In this document: piece by piece, positions 1 through 11,779 of the stretch
Numbering within the stretch: the first letter of the stretch is position 1
Layout: each line of letters starts with the position of its first letter
DNA from: Litsea cubeba
Taxonomy: Eukaryota > Streptophyta > Magnoliopsida > Laurales > Lauraceae
Direction: 5' to 3'
DNA: 64,000 bases
Assembly (NCBI GenBank): GCA_012931725.1
Contig: CM022947.1
Span: 27,430,220 to 27,494,219 of the forward strand
Notes under the pieces: generated by a model
Database searches by the model: none
Told to the model about the DNA's origin: nothing
The model's input: only the letters and a program-made list of their open reading frames with translations
Made by a program: the position numbers and the translations under genes

Positions 1-540
1 AATGGGTTTGCTGCATGTGGGGGCAAAGTTCAATTGTAGTTCCAGTGTCTTCACATGGTGTTGCTACTTGTTTGCTTTACATCTCACATCAGAGATTGCA
101 GAATCTTTTCCTTGAATCATGTTTAGACATTGCAGGGAACATATTGAGCCCCACCAGTTTACAGATGGCAAGAGAGTCAGTTGTGTGATCCTCAATTGCT
201 CATGATTTGGTGATCCAAGACCACTGATCTGATGGGCCAGATTGTGGATAGACCAGGCCCTAGATCTCTACCACCTAGCAATGATAATGCTTTGACAACA
301 GCAATGATAATGCTTTGACAACAACCTACACTGATGCATTTATAGTACATCTAAGATTTAAATGTTCTATTGAGCCTTTTCAATTGTAGTCAGACCCATT
401 AGATCATTGATTTTCGTTACTAACTACTGAGAATTGTTTATAGCAAGCACTTGAAAGTTCTTATTAATCCCTGATATTTTTAACTTCTTCCTTTTCTCTC
501 TTTATTTCAAGATAAAACTTGACACGAAATATTTTTGCAG
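1..540. other. No recognisable gene; 23-bp tandem duplication
   Basis: I see no coding signal here. A perfect 23-bp unit is duplicated head to tail at 278-300 and 301-323. The segment ends in a splice acceptor (ttttgcag at 533-540) of the transposase-like exon that follows, so it is probably intron sequence of that element. Confidence 0.5.
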
Positions 541-1365
541 GAAAGAGTTGCTAGCTTGTATGAGGATAACCCTTCAATTGCAAATAAAGATTTAGATCAT
601 GACGCAGTAGCCTTGGTATGTGGTGTAATTATATTTGTATTACTTGATTTTATTAACCATCAAATATAGTGACAAATACATCCTATCACAAACGGGGATT
701 GACATTGATTTTTTTTTACACAGATTCTTGGTCGTGATAATCGTGGACGCATAAAAGGCATGGGCGACGGAGTTTCAAAGACCTCCATCAAGTATTCAGA
801 TCCTTACAAGAAAGCATTACAAAAGGAACATGAATCGCAAGTTATCCTACAAGCTCAAGTGGATAATTTGGAAAAACGACTAGAAGTGGAGTCTACGGAT
901 CTACGGTGTGAGATAGACCAAATGTTTGCATCCTTGTCTCAAGCAAATACACAAATGCAGCCTTCTACCGAACGTGGACACTCCTCTCAGGTACAAAGCA
1001 ATTGATATTAATGGAATCATTCTTAAACGTAATGAAATGTCTACATTGATAACATAAAAATTAATGTGTTCCAAATGATGTATGTAGGGGAGCCAAAGTT
1101 CTCAGAGTGCTTATGCACACTTGGACCAAACAACCACACATGCAAGAGGCCCATCTTCGTGTAAGTTGCAACACATGACAAAGAAAAACATAATTGCTTA
1201 TGGAAGACTAAAGGGGGAGGAGCACCGGAGGCAGGTTTCTACAGGATTGTGTTAGATGAGATTGTTGATGGGGGTGTTGACTTGTTCGACAGGGAACGCA
1301 AGTTAGGAGATATCATACTCGGAGATGTACTTGATTGGCCTATAATTAGGACCATACTTTATTAG
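541..1365 (+). pseudogene. Ptta/En-Spm-type plant transposase-associated protein, C-terminal exons (PF03004-like)
   Basis: Three exons with canonical borders are readable: 541-615 (25 codons), 724-990 (89 codons) and 1088-1160. A last open stretch ends at the TAG at 1363-1365. The second exon holds the family signature, ILGRDNRGRIKGMGDGVSKT, followed by a Lys/Glu-rich heptad-like segment (QKEHESQVILQAQVDNLEKR). The final part (GDIILGDVLDWPI) matches the usual C-terminal block. In this family the protein accompanies a TNP2-type transposase in CACTA/En-Spm elements; no TNP2 is seen here, so this is a piece of a larger element whose 5' part lies outside the window. The joint of the last exon is not clear, and I treat the copy as a relic. 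Confidence 0.65.
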
Positions 1366-1651
1366 TTTTCTATTCTTACTTTGAAGTAAATGTTTTGAGG
1401 GTGTAAGTTTGAGTTAATGTTGGATGATGGATTTCTATGATGTTTTAGTTGATACTTGGATATTATATGGATGCATGTGGTTTTGATGAATGAAATTATA
1501 TGGTTATTCTGGCGTTGTTTGGATGGCTAATATGTGGATGTTTGAGTTTTAGATTGTTGACAGATATGGTTGTTTGAGTTGTTTAAATGGATCGTTATTG
1601 ATACTAAATAGGTTTAATATTTGAAATATTTTTTTTTTAGGATAAATAGAA

Positions 1652-1900
1652 AAACACCACAGCCATTGACTGTCGTTTTTTATCTCAAAATATAGCAACT
1701 ACGTTTTAAAAAAAACGACAGACTATGAATGTCGTATTAAAAACTAAATTGTCCACAATAATGGGCTGTCGCTTTTTCAAAATAAACACCACATATGAGG
1801 ACTGTCGTTTTCCAAAAGCTACACATCAAAGTGAGACACAAGTGTAATACAAAAGACGATAGCTAGAGCTGTCATTTTTAAAAAAAACTATAGGCTATGA
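1652..1900. repeat. Subterminal-type repeats with core ACTGTCGTTTT, both orientations
   Basis: The motif GACTGTCGTTTT and close variants (GGCTGTCGCTTTT, GAGCTGTCATTTTT, and the reverse AAAACGACAG) occur about seven times in 250 bp. Clustered short motifs of this kind in both orientations are typical of subterminal regions of CACTA elements, where the accessory transposon protein binds. The position just downstream of the PF03004-like exons fits that reading. I did not find a clear CACTA terminus or target-site duplication. Confidence 0.5.
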
Positions 1901-1960
1901 TTATGGTTTTTCGGCTGTTTTGACGTAATGAATAGGGTGGGCGTACGTGGGCTATGTTGA

Positions 1961-4900
1961 AAACTACATGGATATCAAGCACTATGCCTGGGCAGAAGAA
2001 ATATCAAAATTTTTTATGGAGTCTGTACACAGTAGGAGCCGTGGTTCTGATAGAGTCATTGGCTGCCTTATTGCATTACCGGTACGATATACAACTTCCT
2101 ACTAAAATCCTTTGAATTCAAGGTTACAAATAATGAATTATTAACCTATGACTTTTCTGATTTTGTAACAGTAATGGCTGTGTGAGCATACAACAATTAT
2201 CAGACCGAATGAGTCTTTGTATTTTCCAAGGATACTAAAGTGGAATCTCAGGGCTATGAGTATGGCACTTGGAAAAAAAACCCCTTCATACACTACTAGC
2301 TAATGAGGTACTCTATTTAATAATAGTAATTTGTTATCTTAGTTTTCACTATCTAATTTTATCTAAGTTCTTAATCTAACATGTTCAGTCTAACACTGTT
2401 ACCAACTGCAGGTCCTCGGTGACACATTAGATCGCACGCTGCTTAAAGCGCAGCGATTCCTGTCTTTGTTGGGCAGTGTTAGTAGTGATGAGGGGGGGGG
2501 GGTTAATGGAGATAGAAGGATAAGAAGAAGTAAAAGAAAAAGAAAAAATTCATGAAGAAAAGAAACTGGAAGAAAATGAAGAGGATGAAGAAGAAACAGA
2601 TAAAAATGGAACAGATCATGGAGTTGTAGTAGAAGAAGAACACGGAGACAATGAGAATGAAGGAGAGGAGCAAGAGGAAGGAGATGAAAAGAAGAACAAC
2701 AAGAGGAAAAAGGAGATGAGGAATCAAAGAATAAAATGAATGAAGCCAACCAGTCGGATACAGACATAATGATGGAGACATTGGTCGTATCCGAATTGGA
2801 AGAGCAGAGAGAAAAAAACAACAATGAAGAAACAAATTTTGTCAGTGTAGCAACTCAGTTTGTCTCCTTTGGTGTGGAGATGACTAATTATGAATAGATG
2901 ACTCTAGAGACAGATCTGGTGGTTGCCAATATTTTAGCTGACATAATTGGCAACGCCACGAATGCAACAACCAATGTGACATCTGAAACAATATCTGGAA
3001 CGGAACAGGAAGCTGCTGACACCGTGCCTTGTTCTAGTAACCCGTCACAGTCCACCAAAAACAACGAGCTACCCAATCTCACTGAAGAGTGTGACAGGGA
3101 AACTTCATTAACCAACCAACTGACCAAGGATAAGACATAATTACAAGCACAAATTTAAAGGATGGCTATTGAACTTGAAAAGATATCAGCAGAAAACAAC
3201 AGTCTGAAAAAGGAAAGGCTTGAAAGTGAAAAAAAGGATAGAAAACTTGCTCAGAGAAAGAGATAGTGCTCTATTGTTGATCGAGCAGTTGACAAAGGAG
3301 AAGAATTCCCTTGAAACATGTGATGTCAACACCGATCAAACTGTAGAAAAGACTCTTAGAATGGTCAACTCCCTCAAAGAGCAGCTCAAACATACTATAA
3401 GTGTGTCAGATATACAGTCCTCAAGAGCTGCAAAGGCAGAAAATGAGGTGAGGGGGCTGAAAAAAATTTAATAAATTTGGAATCAAACAACATGAAACTG
3501 CAGCAGCTCTTAAAGGAAATGACACTTGATTATGCAGAGAAAGGATGAGAGTGGGCTGGAAAGACATTGGATGATATATTCCAGCCTTCAAAAAAAAAAA
3601 AAACCAATTCAAAAGAAAAAGGGTGGAGAATGGCACAGAAAGAAGCGGAGGGGGCTGAAGCAGATCAGAAAGTTGAAGAGAATGTTGATGAGGTAATTGA
3701 ATTAAACTTCCATATTTTTTTCGATGATTCTTCTTTGTTTAACTTACCTTTAGTATGCAAAATGTATGACTTTCTCTTTGAAATTATCTAATTCTCTAAC
3801 AAATTTATCTAACTTCTGGGTGAACTTATAACATATCTCATCAAATTTATATGTATATTTGTGTGATTTTAACTGACTTTACATCATAATTATCTGATAT
3901 TGGATTGAATTTATCTCACCCTGTATATATTCTAATTTATTTAATCTATATTTCTTTATCTAAATATTTAATCAGATCAAGTCCTCTGACGCACCAATCA
4001 AGCCGGTTAAGGAGGTAAAAGAATCCTCCACGATAAAAAGAATTAAAAAAAGAAGGGCAATGAGGAAAATGATCGAAACAATTGCCCCCTTCAGCCTCCC
4101 CATAAATACAGTCACTAAGCAAATGACTGAGCCCGACATCGAAAAGCTCAAGCAGATCTACGAAGCAGAAGGCCAAGAGTAAGTAACAGTCATATGCAAC
4201 TAAGCAACACAGCTGCTGTTGTAAAAAAATATTAATCAAAATGTCGATAAATTGAGCACTTTGTACAATTGCATTTGCAAGGCGCTAGTTTGGGGAGGTG
4301 AGAGGATAAATGATGTATTCTGCGAGGACATAATTGCAGCTCTCAACAAAGCTGAATTCTCCAGCACCGTAAGCATCCAAACAAAGAAACTATGACATAC
4401 TATTGCTTCATTTTAGAAATATACCAAAAATGGTCATATTCACATAATATGCCTAACATTATCTGCTCGGAATTGAACAGGTTATTGACGGCTATGCTGA
4501 GTTGTTATACAGAGAACAGGAAGAAATCGAACAACAACTCACGATAGTCAATCAAGAAGGCATGCTGCCTTAAGAAAAATCAATCTTCGTAACGAGTTTA
4601 TGCTGGGTAAAAGACAATAAATTATAATTAACCAAGTCATATTTTACTTTGTTTTAAAATATAATAAAAAGTTACTAAACTAAACTTAATGCAGAATTTC
4701 GTTACAGCACCCACATAAGAAAAGAGAGAAAAGATTCTACACCATCAAATCTCCCCAAGCAGAACTGCCAACCACAGATTCGTGCACTTTCCAATGAATT
4801 CAGATGGAAAAAGGAAGAATGCTGAACCATTTTATTAGACACTGTTGGTGTTGGATCAGAAAGAAGGGGATTGGCAACATTATAACTCCTTACAACCAAG

Positions 4901-5429
4901 ATCAGCTAAAACAGTCGATCATTACTTTGAAGATGCACGAATTCGGGTACGTTTCATTGACAAAATCATTAAATACGTAATGGTACACATAACAGTAAAA
5001 ACACACCCAATAACTCTATGGATTTTGTTTGATTATTCAGAAACAATATGTGGAGAACTACAATTATGTAAATGTTGAAGAAACTCGGCTATATGGAGCT
5101 CCATTGATAAGCGTGGAAGACACCCCACAACAGAAAATGGGATCGTAAGTATCATTGTGCCAATACACTTATTGAATTGATTTAAGAGTACCAACATCTT
5201 CTTTTGCAGGGTCGATTGTGGGGTCATTGTCTGCTATATTATGAGGCAAATTACACGCAAACAAGCAATTGCTTCGAAGCTACCACAGAACATCGTTGAT
5301 GGCTTGAGAAGAGAGATAGTTAGCAAATTCCTAAATGACATGCATCGCAGCTGGTCCATTCAAAACTTCCATTCAGGAGACAAGGTGCTGATGATGATTT
5401 TGAACCATGACGGCAAAATAAAACAATGA
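1961..5429 (+). pseudogene. Transposon-borne DUF1985/Ulp1-like (C48) cysteine protease gene, decayed
   Basis: Reading exons in order: 1961-2080 encodes a block like the plant DUF1985/transposon N-terminal domain (ending GSDRVIGCLIALPV), and 2175-2270 continues it (WLCEHTTIIRPNESLYFPRI). 2410-3700 is a Glu/Lys-rich acidic and coiled-coil linker broken by several stops. 3976-4180, 4282-4368 (donor gtaagc) and 4481-4574 are short exons. 4850-4950 carries LLVLDQKEGDWQHYNSLQPR, 5039-5149 ends in DTPQQKMGS, and 5211-5429 carries VDCGVIVCYIMRQI with the presumed nucleophile Cys at 5217-5219. This is the C48/Ulp1 SUMO-protease-like fold carried by many plant MULE and CACTA elements. Just before LLVLDQ, where HW(T) is expected, the frame reads Tyr-stop-Thr, so the catalytic His seems lost. 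Confidence 0.65.
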
Positions 5430-5689
5430 CAAAAATAAGTTATTTTGAAATAGTGTTATGTCAGAGTAAAGATAAGCCAAAATTCATGTAATTCTCTGTA
5501 TATGAAAAGTGTCATTGCAACAAACTTGTGAATGTATTTCTTTTGATCAATGGATGTAAAGGAGACAATTTTGTCAATGTAATTGTCAAATTTGTGAATG
5601 GATAAATGAATCAAATTCCGAATGAATGTTTATGAAAAACTCTTGTGAATGTATTTGTACATGAACACTCTGCAATGATTATATCTGCA

Positions 5690-6060
5690 TTCTGATATAA
5701 TTTTAGCTAAATTTCTTGACCAATTTATCTGATTTCTGCAGGATATTATCTGATTTTACATAAATTTATCTGAGTTCTGAGTCAAATTATCTGAGTTCAA
5801 AAGCAATTTATCTTAGTTCTGAATGAAATTATCTTAGTTAAGAAGCAAAATATCTGAATTCAGAAGCAATTTATCTAATTTTACATAAATTTATCTGAGT
5901 TCTGATACAAATTATCTGACTTCTGAATGAAATTATCTGTGTTCTGAAATAAATTATTTGAATTCTGAATTAAATTATCTAAGTTCAGAAGCAATTTATC
6001 TGAGTTCTCAATCAAATTATCTGACTTCTGCTACATATTTACTCTCACTTCTAATGCAAT
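5690..6060. repeat. Degenerate array of a ~20-bp AATTTATCTGAGTTCTGA unit
   Basis: Roughly fifteen imperfect copies of a 17-22 bp unit with core TTATCTGA(G/C/T)TTCTGA run head to tail. The same core occurs singly in the C48 gene intron at 3790-3920 and, on the opposite strand, at 8600-8830. The array fills the space between the two convergent transposon genes. Confidence 0.75.
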
Positions 6061-6301
6061 TTTATTATCAATTTTTCAAAACACATTTTACATGATATAA
6101 AGACATTTGTAAGTAATTACTTATACAAGTAACAACACATTAAACTGTATTAAAATGTCTGTCAATTTGACTTTTTATTCACTAATCAGAATTCATATTG
6201 TATCTTATATACATGCTAAAGAATGGACAAATATTATACAGAAACTAAAGTCAACATCTAATTCAAAGATTTGTCAAATAATAGGCTCCTTGCAAGACTT
6301 C

Positions 6302-8406
6302 TTATTGTGACTGCCAAACCGACCTCATCACCCTCATTTTATCTGCCGTATGATCTCCCCTCTTGACAATATCCTCTTTTTTTTGCCTGCCAGCTGGGCG
6401 TTTAACCAGAGGTGGGAGAATAACAGCTCCAGCAACTGTTGCCTCCGGTATCCCCACAGTTGGAATTGGAAATATCTGCTCATCATATGAAACCCTATAT
6501 GAATCAGTGTGAAAATAATGATCAACAAAAAGACTCCGGTCCTTTCCACTCTTTTGAATCGTAGCACAAGCATGGGCGCAAAGAAAGCCATTGACATGCC
6601 ACTGATAACAGGAACAGATATGATTAAAAATGTCGACAGTCACTGACGGGTAAGAGTGAACATCGTAAACATTTTCACTAGAACGCTTGACAGTCCACAT
6701 CCGTCCAAGCTAGATCAAAGCATCCAACCTCTTATCCATATCCGGGCAAATGACTGACTTCCATCTACTGGAAACTTCCCTCCTAGTTGCCATCTGCTCC
6801 ATTATTTGAATCCTTATTGTGTCCACTATCTATGTAATTGGAAGATGGCGAGCTTCTCTAATCCAGGATTTGAAAGATTCAGTTGCATTCGAAAACATCT
6901 CACCGTACGGATGACCCTTAAAGTAGGCATTGCTCTATCTTTCATGAGGCAATCCACAAAGAAATCTGTCGACATTGCTACCACCTTCATGCCTCAGCGC
7001 CTGCAATTTGGCATGGAATGCAGCTATGGTTGGGGCATATACACATTCCCGAAGCATCATAACCATTCTCTCTCTAAATTCATTAGTGTATCCACCTGAC
7101 AACTTGTCCCTCGGATTTGCCTTCAAGTGTTGGAGGCAAAACGCATGATGGGCATAGTGAAATACGCTTGAAACACCCTCTATCAGACCTAGATTTCTAT
7201 CGGAAATAAAAGTAATAGTGCAATCTGAAATCATTACTTTCCTTAAATTCTGTAAAAACCATTTCCAATTGTCCTCCGTCTCTGAGTCCACAATAGCAAA
7301 AGCAAGAGGAAACAAACCCGTGTCATAAAAAAATAAAGTTTTATACTCCAAGTAGTAAAAAAAAAATCAAGAAATGGTAATCATTAAGAAAAAATATGTC
7401 AATAATATAAGAATCGAAAGCAAGTGGACTTACCTTGATTTCTATTCTTCCCTATTGCTGCCAACAAGTTTTCCTTGTATCTCCCTTTCAAAAAAGTACC
7501 ATCCAAAAATAACAAAGGACGGACATGATTAAAATCAGCAATTGAAGCATAAAATGACACAAACAGACGCTTAAAGCACATAGTTGATTGGTCATAATCT
7601 AGCACAAAAAGACTTCCTGGATTCACCTCCTCCGCCACCTTAATATACCAACGAAGATTGTCAAAAGAAAGCGATGAATCACCATACAACTTATTTCTAA
7701 CCCTTTCCACCCCCCACCATGCATGATGGTAAGTAATGGTAAGTCCATAATTCACCTTAAAGTGGTGCACAACATCAATCGGTCTAGTGAGCGGCTTCTC
7801 ACGAATATGATCAATCATTAAATCAGCAACTGTCTCAGAGTTCATACGGTTGTTCTTCGATGTTCGGACTACTGCACCACACGTATGCTCATTATCTAAT
7901 GTCCTGATACAAAAATGACCAGTCGACTTCTCAATAGATGCATGAACACGCCATTTGCAACCCATCAAATGATTGTGAGAGCATTCAGCTGTCACCTTCA
8001 CTTTATCATTTTTCATATATACAAACTCAAACCCAACCTCAATCGAATATCTGCACATCACACTTTTAAACTCCACAACACCACCTTCAAATCTTTGCCC
8101 CACTTCTCTAATACCACTTGCCCAGCCTGAAGACAGTAAAATCTTCTCCTTGTGTGTGCAGAATTGTGGAAGTAGATCTGTCTCCATATCTGTGCCCTCA
8201 TAACCCACTAATTCAATGACATCTTCAACGAAATCATCACCGTTTTCCTCTGGATCATCATCCTCTGATTCCTGCAATTCTGATACAAAGACATCCACTG
8301 TTCCCAATCCCATTGAAGACGCCAACATGGATAAGCTTAACAAGTCCGAGTCACTGTCTAGCAAGCACTTAGGGTGGCCAAACAATGCATAAGTCAGACA
8401 GACCAT
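6302..8406 (-). pseudogene. MULE (MURA-type) transposase with SWIM zinc finger, broken
   Basis: On the minus strand the first exon (8406 to about 7435) carries a zinc-finger-like MuDR N-terminal region and the catalytic-core start LFLDGTFLKGRYKENLLAAI. After a donor gtaagt at 7434, the second exon (from about 7319) continues FPLAFAIVDSETEDNWKWFL, AFCLQHLKAN and a C-terminal SWIM motif CSCYQWHVNGFLCAH (CxCx8CxH). The second exon is one frame from 7319 to 6302 but is cut by three TAG stops at 6935-6937, 6830-6832 and 6710-6712. The acceptor expected before GTTTG reads ...acacgg rather than ...ag, so the splice site also looks mutated. Family knowledge: MURA cuts MULE terminal repeats in the nucleus. 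The copy cannot make active protein. It converges on the C48 pseudogene, an arrangement compatible with a Ulp1-bearing MULE. Confidence 0.85.
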
Positions 8407-8596
8407 ATTTACTGCCAGTATCTTCTATTTGTTGCAAACTTGACACATCAAATCATCATATCTCATGCCCCGACTAAAATGAATGACAACAGTAAACATG
8501 CCATACTTACAGAGAAGCATTAGCGGCTCTGCCAGATATAAATCTACAAAATTCAAGGGAGATCAAAAGTCATCAGAATGTAAAATACACTCATGT

Positions 8597-8830
8597 TCTT
8601 TACAAATTTATCTGAATACTATAGAAGTTTATTTGATTTCTGAACAAATTTATCTATATTTATTCATTAGAACTCAGATAAATTCGATACATAAATCAGA
8701 TAATATCTATAGAACTCAGATAAATTTGATACATAAATCATATAATTTCTATCAAACTTAGATGAATTTAATACAGAAATCAGTTAATTTTATAAAAACT
8801 TAGATAATTTTATAAATCAGATATGTATGT
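8597..8830. repeat. Inverted-orientation TTATCTGA-type repeats
   Basis: About eight copies of AGAACTCAGATAAATT(C/T)GATACATAAATCAGATAA-like units, the reverse complement of the 5.7-6.1 kb repeat core. They lie upstream of the MULE transposase start, in AT-rich DNA without coding potential. Confidence 0.65.
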
Positions 8831-9178
8831 TAGAAAGATAAATAAATTTGATGCAAAAGGTCACATATCTTTGATTACATGACTTCTTAAACATTGCAGC
8901 TCTTAACAGAATTTCAAACTGTTAAAGTAATTAATAAGAAACAAACTAACTAATTTGACTTCTAGATACATCAGGCTCTATTTAATCTATAGAAATCCAA
9001 TCAAATATAAATGTTAATGAAAAAAAAAAAACTATGGAAATCTAACTATAAACAGTAACAAAAACAAATAACAAATCTGAACAAACAGATCATAATCCTA
9101 TACAATATAAATCACTGGTCAAATAAAAATGAACATTAGTATCAGAAATATATATCTATAATTTAAATAAGAAAGATT

Positions 9179-9545
9179 GCATACACTCTGCTATGAATAT
9201 AAGACCTCGCTTGCATACACTCTGCTATGAATATAAGACCTCGCTTACCTCCGGCCAAAGTTGGATCTGCATTATGCTTCGCACTGAATCTAAAATCTGG
9301 TTCGTAGTGGATCAGCGAACTGTTTCAAAACGATGGATCTGCAATCTGCAATCTCTGAAATCTGCTCACAGTGGATCTGCAATCTGCTTCAAAACAATGG
9401 AACTGCAATCTATTAGCAAGTTGCAATAATCTTCGCAGAGGATTTACAATCTGATTCGCAGCGGGACAACAATCTGCTTCCAAAATGCTAGATCAACAGT
9501 CTGCTTCACAGATGATGGATTTGCAATCTACTAGCAAGAAGATCT
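9179..9545. repeat. 34-bp tandem duplication followed by degenerate GGATCTGCAATCTGCTTC repeats
   Basis: A 34-bp unit is perfectly duplicated at 9179-9212 and 9213-9246. From about 9260 to 9540 imperfect copies of a GGATCTGCAATCTG(A/C)TTC motif recur at irregular spacing, at least seven times. This may be a subterminal region of the MULE-like element. I found no terminal inverted repeat to prove it. Confidence 0.6.
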
Positions 9546-9859
9546 TTCTCAACAATCAAACATAGTTGAAATCATTTTTCTTAGAAGTTTTCTAGCGCCA
9601 GATTCAATATCAACAACGACTGCAGTTTGAAAATCAAAAAATAAGATTTGCGATGAATTACAGTGGCATATCAGTAACAGGCGATGAATTATGACCTAAA
9701 TCCGAGGCTAAATAATCGTGACACGTTGAAAAATCGTTACACGTTGAGGACCACTTCATTACATGTTGCGTCAGTTTCAGGGGTATTTTAGTCCTAAAAA
9801 ATGAAAACACGTGGGTTTAGGGACATTGACTTATAGGGACCTTTCGCTAATTTTACCTA

Positions 9860-10427
9860 AATTTTAGACCTATCAAGAACTTTGGCCTACAAATTTATTA
9901 GTTTTATATGAAAAAAAATATGATAATGATAAGGAGATATGCATCCACGAGATATGAGTGTGGGCACGAGATATGAGTGTGGGGTTGTGGTTTGGATGGT
10001 CCATTAGCATGGGTGATCAGGAGGGATCCAACCGCTAGCGGGACGACTCAATTTCTCCAAGTCATAGCCTGAGCGGATCCGAACTCAGCCACATCAGACG
10101 CGGCAGCTAAAGAGGCGCGGGAAGGAAACCGTCCAAAAACCCTTCTCTACCAACAGATATCCGACCTTCCAGCTCTCTCTTTCGTGACCCACAAAAAGAA
10201 AGAAACGAACAGCTCCGGATCGAATGAGAGGAGATACAGGGGTTCAGAGTTGTTTCTCAATCTCACCAATCTGCCATTTTTCTCTGTTCTATCATCCTTT
10301 TGGGTTCTTCTTCTTCCAGCTTTTCTTCTATACCTATAAAACAGATATGCGATTTCAGATCTAAAATACAGGATGATGAGGTTGGGATGAAAATGACAAT
10401 TACATGACACACACTAATCGGATAACG
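9860..10427 (+). promoter_or_regulatory. Upstream region and probable 5' UTR of the SPIRRIG-like gene
   Basis: GC content rises from about 10010, and the stretch 10130-10340 is rich in pyrimidine tracts typical of plant 5' UTRs (CTCTCTCTTTCGTG, TTCTTCTTCTTCC). An in-frame upstream ATG lies at 10404, but family members start at the MKWA(S/T)LLKD motif, so I place the start at 10428. No convincing TATA box is visible at an obvious distance, and the transcription start is unknown. Confidence 0.4.
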
Positions 10428-10540
10428 ATGAAATGGGCTTCGCTGCTCAAAGACATCAAAGACAAGGTTCGCATCTCTCAATCCCCGTCTCCACCGGCTA
10501 CCTCCTCTGCTACAACTCATTTCGAAGATGCCTTGGACAG
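10428..10540 (+). CDS. SPI: SPIRRIG-like BEACH-domain protein, exon 1
   Basis: The exon encodes MKWASLLKDIKDKV plus a Ser/Pro-rich stretch and FEDALDR, the N-terminal signature of plant SPIRRIG/BCHA-type BEACH proteins. The family consists of very large (over 3000-residue) cytosolic proteins with ARM-like repeats, a ConA-like domain, PH-BEACH and WD40 repeats. They act in membrane trafficking, cell morphogenesis and P-body or salt-stress mRNA biology. The exon is 113 bp (37 codons plus AG, phase 2) and ends at a GT donor (gtactt, 10541). Together with the four exons listed separately it gives an uninterrupted frame of about 156 codons. The remaining gene, including all named domains, must lie past 64000. 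I recognise the gene from conserved exon sequence, not from a database search. Confidence 0.85.
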
Positions 10541-11774
10541 GTACTTCAAAAATTTTTTTTTTTCTACTTCTCTTTTAAATTTCATTGGATTTATTTTAAA
10601 TTTCATATATGGGGTTGGTCCAACATAGGTCTTTCGATGCCCAACCTCTCCATTATGTGGGGCCAACAGTTGTCTCACACGATGTTTCACATGGAATCGC
10701 CACACTCTCATGATTTTAATATATGGAATGGTCACACTTAGATCTTTTGATCCCCCTCTCCCATGATATGCATGCAGGGCCCCAAGTGGGCCCCAACAGT
10801 TGTCTTTTGTGGTTTCTCGCATGGGACAAAAATAAGGTAATTTATTTCCACCGTTGCCAATGTGGGCACTTAAGATGAAAGGGCTAGAATGATTGGATTG
10901 GTTTTTTGTACATACTTAGTTCCCCAATTAAAATCTTTCAATCCCTCTAGCTGTTATTGGTTAGATCAAATCTAGGTGCCCCCTTGTAAAGTTAGTTCTT
11001 ATACCGCACCATCGCTCTCTCCTCCTATATATATCATTTATGAGCACAGCGAATGCGATGCATGCAGATATAAGCATAGCTATTGAGATGCATGAGTTTT
11101 CCCCCCTTTAGATGACATCATCGTATCTACCTTTAGATGACATCATCGTATCTAAGATGGGGAAACCTCCAAACTTCCAAATGTTTTTTTTTTTTTTTTT
11201 TCACACATCTCATTGGTTGTCCCCATAAAGGCTAAATGAGCACATTCTCACTTAGAAATGCATACACACACTCCTATGTGAGACGGTTGTTATTGGGGCC
11301 CACCTAGGGCCCAATAGATCATTGGATGTATGGGGATGAAAAGATTCAGGTGGGTCCACCTCAAATATCAAATTTTAAGTCAATTTGATGATCCTATCCC
11401 TTTTGATCCATTGCTCACAAATTTAATAATTTTATTTCACAAAAAATCTGACCCTTGGTCCAACCATTTAGTCCCAATGGATCCGTGCAACTCCATGAGG
11501 TCGGTGAAATATTGGAGGGGGCGTGTTTGATGGTCTATTTGAACTAATGATCGAGTGGGTCCACATGCGGCCTGGCGCGATATCCATGCGAGATAGATGA
11601 ATAGAATCAAAAGGATATATGGCTGCCTCCCTGGGACAAGCAAACCGCAATTACTTCTTTGGGTTCTTCTTCTCTTGCCCCCATCTCTTCTTTCTTCCTC
11701 TCTCCCTCTCCTTAGATCTCTCTCTCGCCCCTTGCCGTCTCCACCCAAGCTCTCCCTCCCCCTGTTGAGAATGC
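10541..11774 (+). other. Proximal part of intron 1; no gene
   Basis: Non-coding intron sequence. It contains a 24-bp tandem duplication around 11110-11157 (TAGATGACATCATCGTATCT twice), an 18-T run near 11185-11202 and a long pyrimidine-rich tract at 11655-11765 just before the gypsy insertion. Phrases such as GGGCCCCA(A/C) and GATCTTTTGATCC recur here and on the far side of the insertion (35.6-36.0 kb), suggesting shared intronic repeats. Confidence 0.6.
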
Positions 11775-11779
11775 CTTGC

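Noticed and set aside
2399..2835. Minus-strand Leu/Phe/Ser-rich open frames
   Set aside because: They are the complement of the Glu/Lys-rich GAA/AAG coding-like stretch of the C48 gene; composition explains them.
9179..9545. CRISPR-like direct repeats
   Set aside because: Spacing and sequence are irregular and the genome is a plant's; no cas genes.
10433..10741. Alternative frame over exon 1 of the SPIRRIG-like gene
   Set aside because: Runs into the intron; the family-matching frame is MKWASLLKD from 10428.
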